The notes under the pieces: generated by a model
Database searches by the model: none
What the model was told of the DNA's origin: nothing
Seen by the model: only the letters and a program-made list of their open reading frames with translations
Source of the DNA: Pyxicephalus adspersus
Taxonomy: Eukaryota > Chordata > Amphibia > Anura > Pyxicephalidae
Length of the DNA: 64,000 nt
Direction of reading: 5' to 3'
Assembly (NCBI RefSeq): GCF_032062135.1
Contig: NC_092859.1
Coordinates: forward strand, 105,304,528 to 105,368,527
Translations under genes and position numbers: made by a program
In this document: positions 62,982 through 64,000 of the stretch, piece after piece
Position numbering within the stretch: the stretch's first letter is position 1
How the letters are laid out: each line of letters opens with the position of its first letter

Positions 62982-64000
62982 CTGCAGTAAAAATACGGGA
63001 AGTGTTTTCATATATACACATAATATAGGCTATTTATTATTGTACACTATTAGCTAAACTTCTGACAATAATGCTGTCTGTACAGCATTGTGCCGATTAG
63101 CGCATTATTGAGCTATAGGGCACCAAAAAAAAAAACCACACAGATTTTTGATAAGTGGGATTTGTTCTGTTTAGGGTGGTTTAGAAGAATGCTTATAAGC
63201 CAGCATTTCATAAGCATTTCAAGCCAAAAGAATGGTAAGTAGGCATTGTCATTCCTATTTAACATGAAAGTAAAATGAGAAATTAAATTAGGCATTCAAA
63301 TACAAAAAATATCTGTCTGTAGCTTTTTCATTCAGTTTGTTGGCATTAATATTATATTTGTAGTCAAAAGCCCTGTTGTTAGTGCCCTTATAACAAGAGG
63401 GTGGGGGAAGAGTGGGGGTAGTAAGGTGAGCAGGTATGGGCAATGGGTGGCTAAGGAGTAGAGGTAAGTAGTTAAAGAAAAGGGGTGCAGAGATGATCAG
63501 TGGGTTAGGCAGTGGATGAAGGCTGGTAAATTAAATATTGGACAAGAGGTGCTGAGGTTAGTGGTGGGCAAGAACTACAGAAATGACCAGTGCGTACAGA
63601 GTAGGAATGAGCAGAATTGCAGAATTTTGTTTTGCTGCTTGATAGAATGGGGGAATTTTGGTTTAAGGAGAAAAAATATTTTTGCTTGCGGGAGGCAATT
63701 TTCTGTGGTGGGGGAAAGGTTGTTTTGCTTTAGGGGGGTGTTTGTTGGGGTAGACAGATAAGGGAAGTGGAGAATTTTCCCATGGGAGTGGATTTTTGCT
63801 TGAGAGTTTTGCAGGGAGGTGACTGCCTAGGAAAGGTTGATTTTTTAAAAGATAGAATTTCAGGCCCAATGGAGTGCACTGGTCACGGGTATGTATTGCA
63901 CAGCATGCTTGTTCCAAATTCGGCACACTGATGCTAGGCTTTATATGACATACACTTGACCACTGCACTCTGTAGATTATATACTTCTCCCCCCTGAACT
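62982..64000. other. Intron of the CDHR3-like gene with a G-rich tract
   Basis: No cadherin-like exon is seen. From about 63385 to 63835 the plus strand is unusually rich in G and purines (GAGGGTGGGGGAAGAGTGGG), with several runs of three or more G. Confidence 0.55.

Noticed and set aside
63663..63968. 101-codon minus-strand frame upstream of the cadherin exons
   Set aside because: It is proline- and lysine-rich because of the G-rich tract. There is no cadherin motif and no agreeing splice sites.

Overview
This is a 64 kb piece of vertebrate nuclear DNA. It is AT-rich, has two runs of N (3117-3757 and 58552-59086), very few open frames, and is dense in dispersed repeats. The repeat types (retroposon copies ending in a sequence like ATTTATATAGCGCCAACAT plus an AAT tail, palindromic elements with TGATTTATTAAAGC ends, piggyBac elements starting TTAACC[TA]CCTGGGC) are ones I associate with frogs, probably a ranoid. 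That assignment rests on recognition and not on a search.

The only host gene I can support is on the minus strand, from about 46.93 kb to beyond the right edge. It is the 3' half of a cadherin-related gene, best matched to CDHR3, a six-cadherin-repeat type I membrane protein of ciliated epithelium. Its eleven distinct visible exons run from right to left: 62981-62801, 59620-59461, 58386-58281, 57655-57440, 56277-56132, 53810-53669 (with a duplicate at 54670-54529), 51839-51709 (transmembrane), 51627-51538, 50030-49961, 49160-49124 and 47207-47152 (stop). An AATAAA lies at 46958-46953. Splice phases agree at every junction except one, between the duplicated exon and the transmembrane exon, where the second half of the last cadherin repeat cannot be found. 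The same place carries a 0.86-0.89 kb tandem duplication, so this is either a real rearrangement or an assembly error. The 535-base N run falls in an intron whose flanking exons join in phase, so it need not hide coding sequence.

The left 46.9 kb (1-46,930) has no recognisable host gene. Its main contents are: L2-like retroposon tails (11.9, 14.0, 39.4 and 45.6 kb); MITEs, which are short non-autonomous DNA transposons (8.3, 27.8, 28.6, 30.7, 34.3 and 41.0 kb); a tandem array rich in ACAT (24.1-25.0 kb); a nearly full-length but dead piggyBac transposon (36,238-38,936) with its transposase pseudogene and two internal minisatellites; and a rearranged Tc1-type transposon (41,676-42,875) carrying another element inside it.

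The introns and 3' flank of the cadherin gene hold more of the same families: a second piggyBac relative at 50.3 kb, a tRNA-derived SINE at 49.5 kb, a MITE with a 31-bp array at 48.7 kb, hAT-like fragments, and L2-like copies at 50.8 and 56.8 kb. No rRNA, functional tRNA, CRISPR array or bacterial-type operon was seen. The points most worth a second look are the duplicated cadherin exon, the missing membrane-proximal exon beside it, and an alternative splice donor that would end the protein before the membrane segment.
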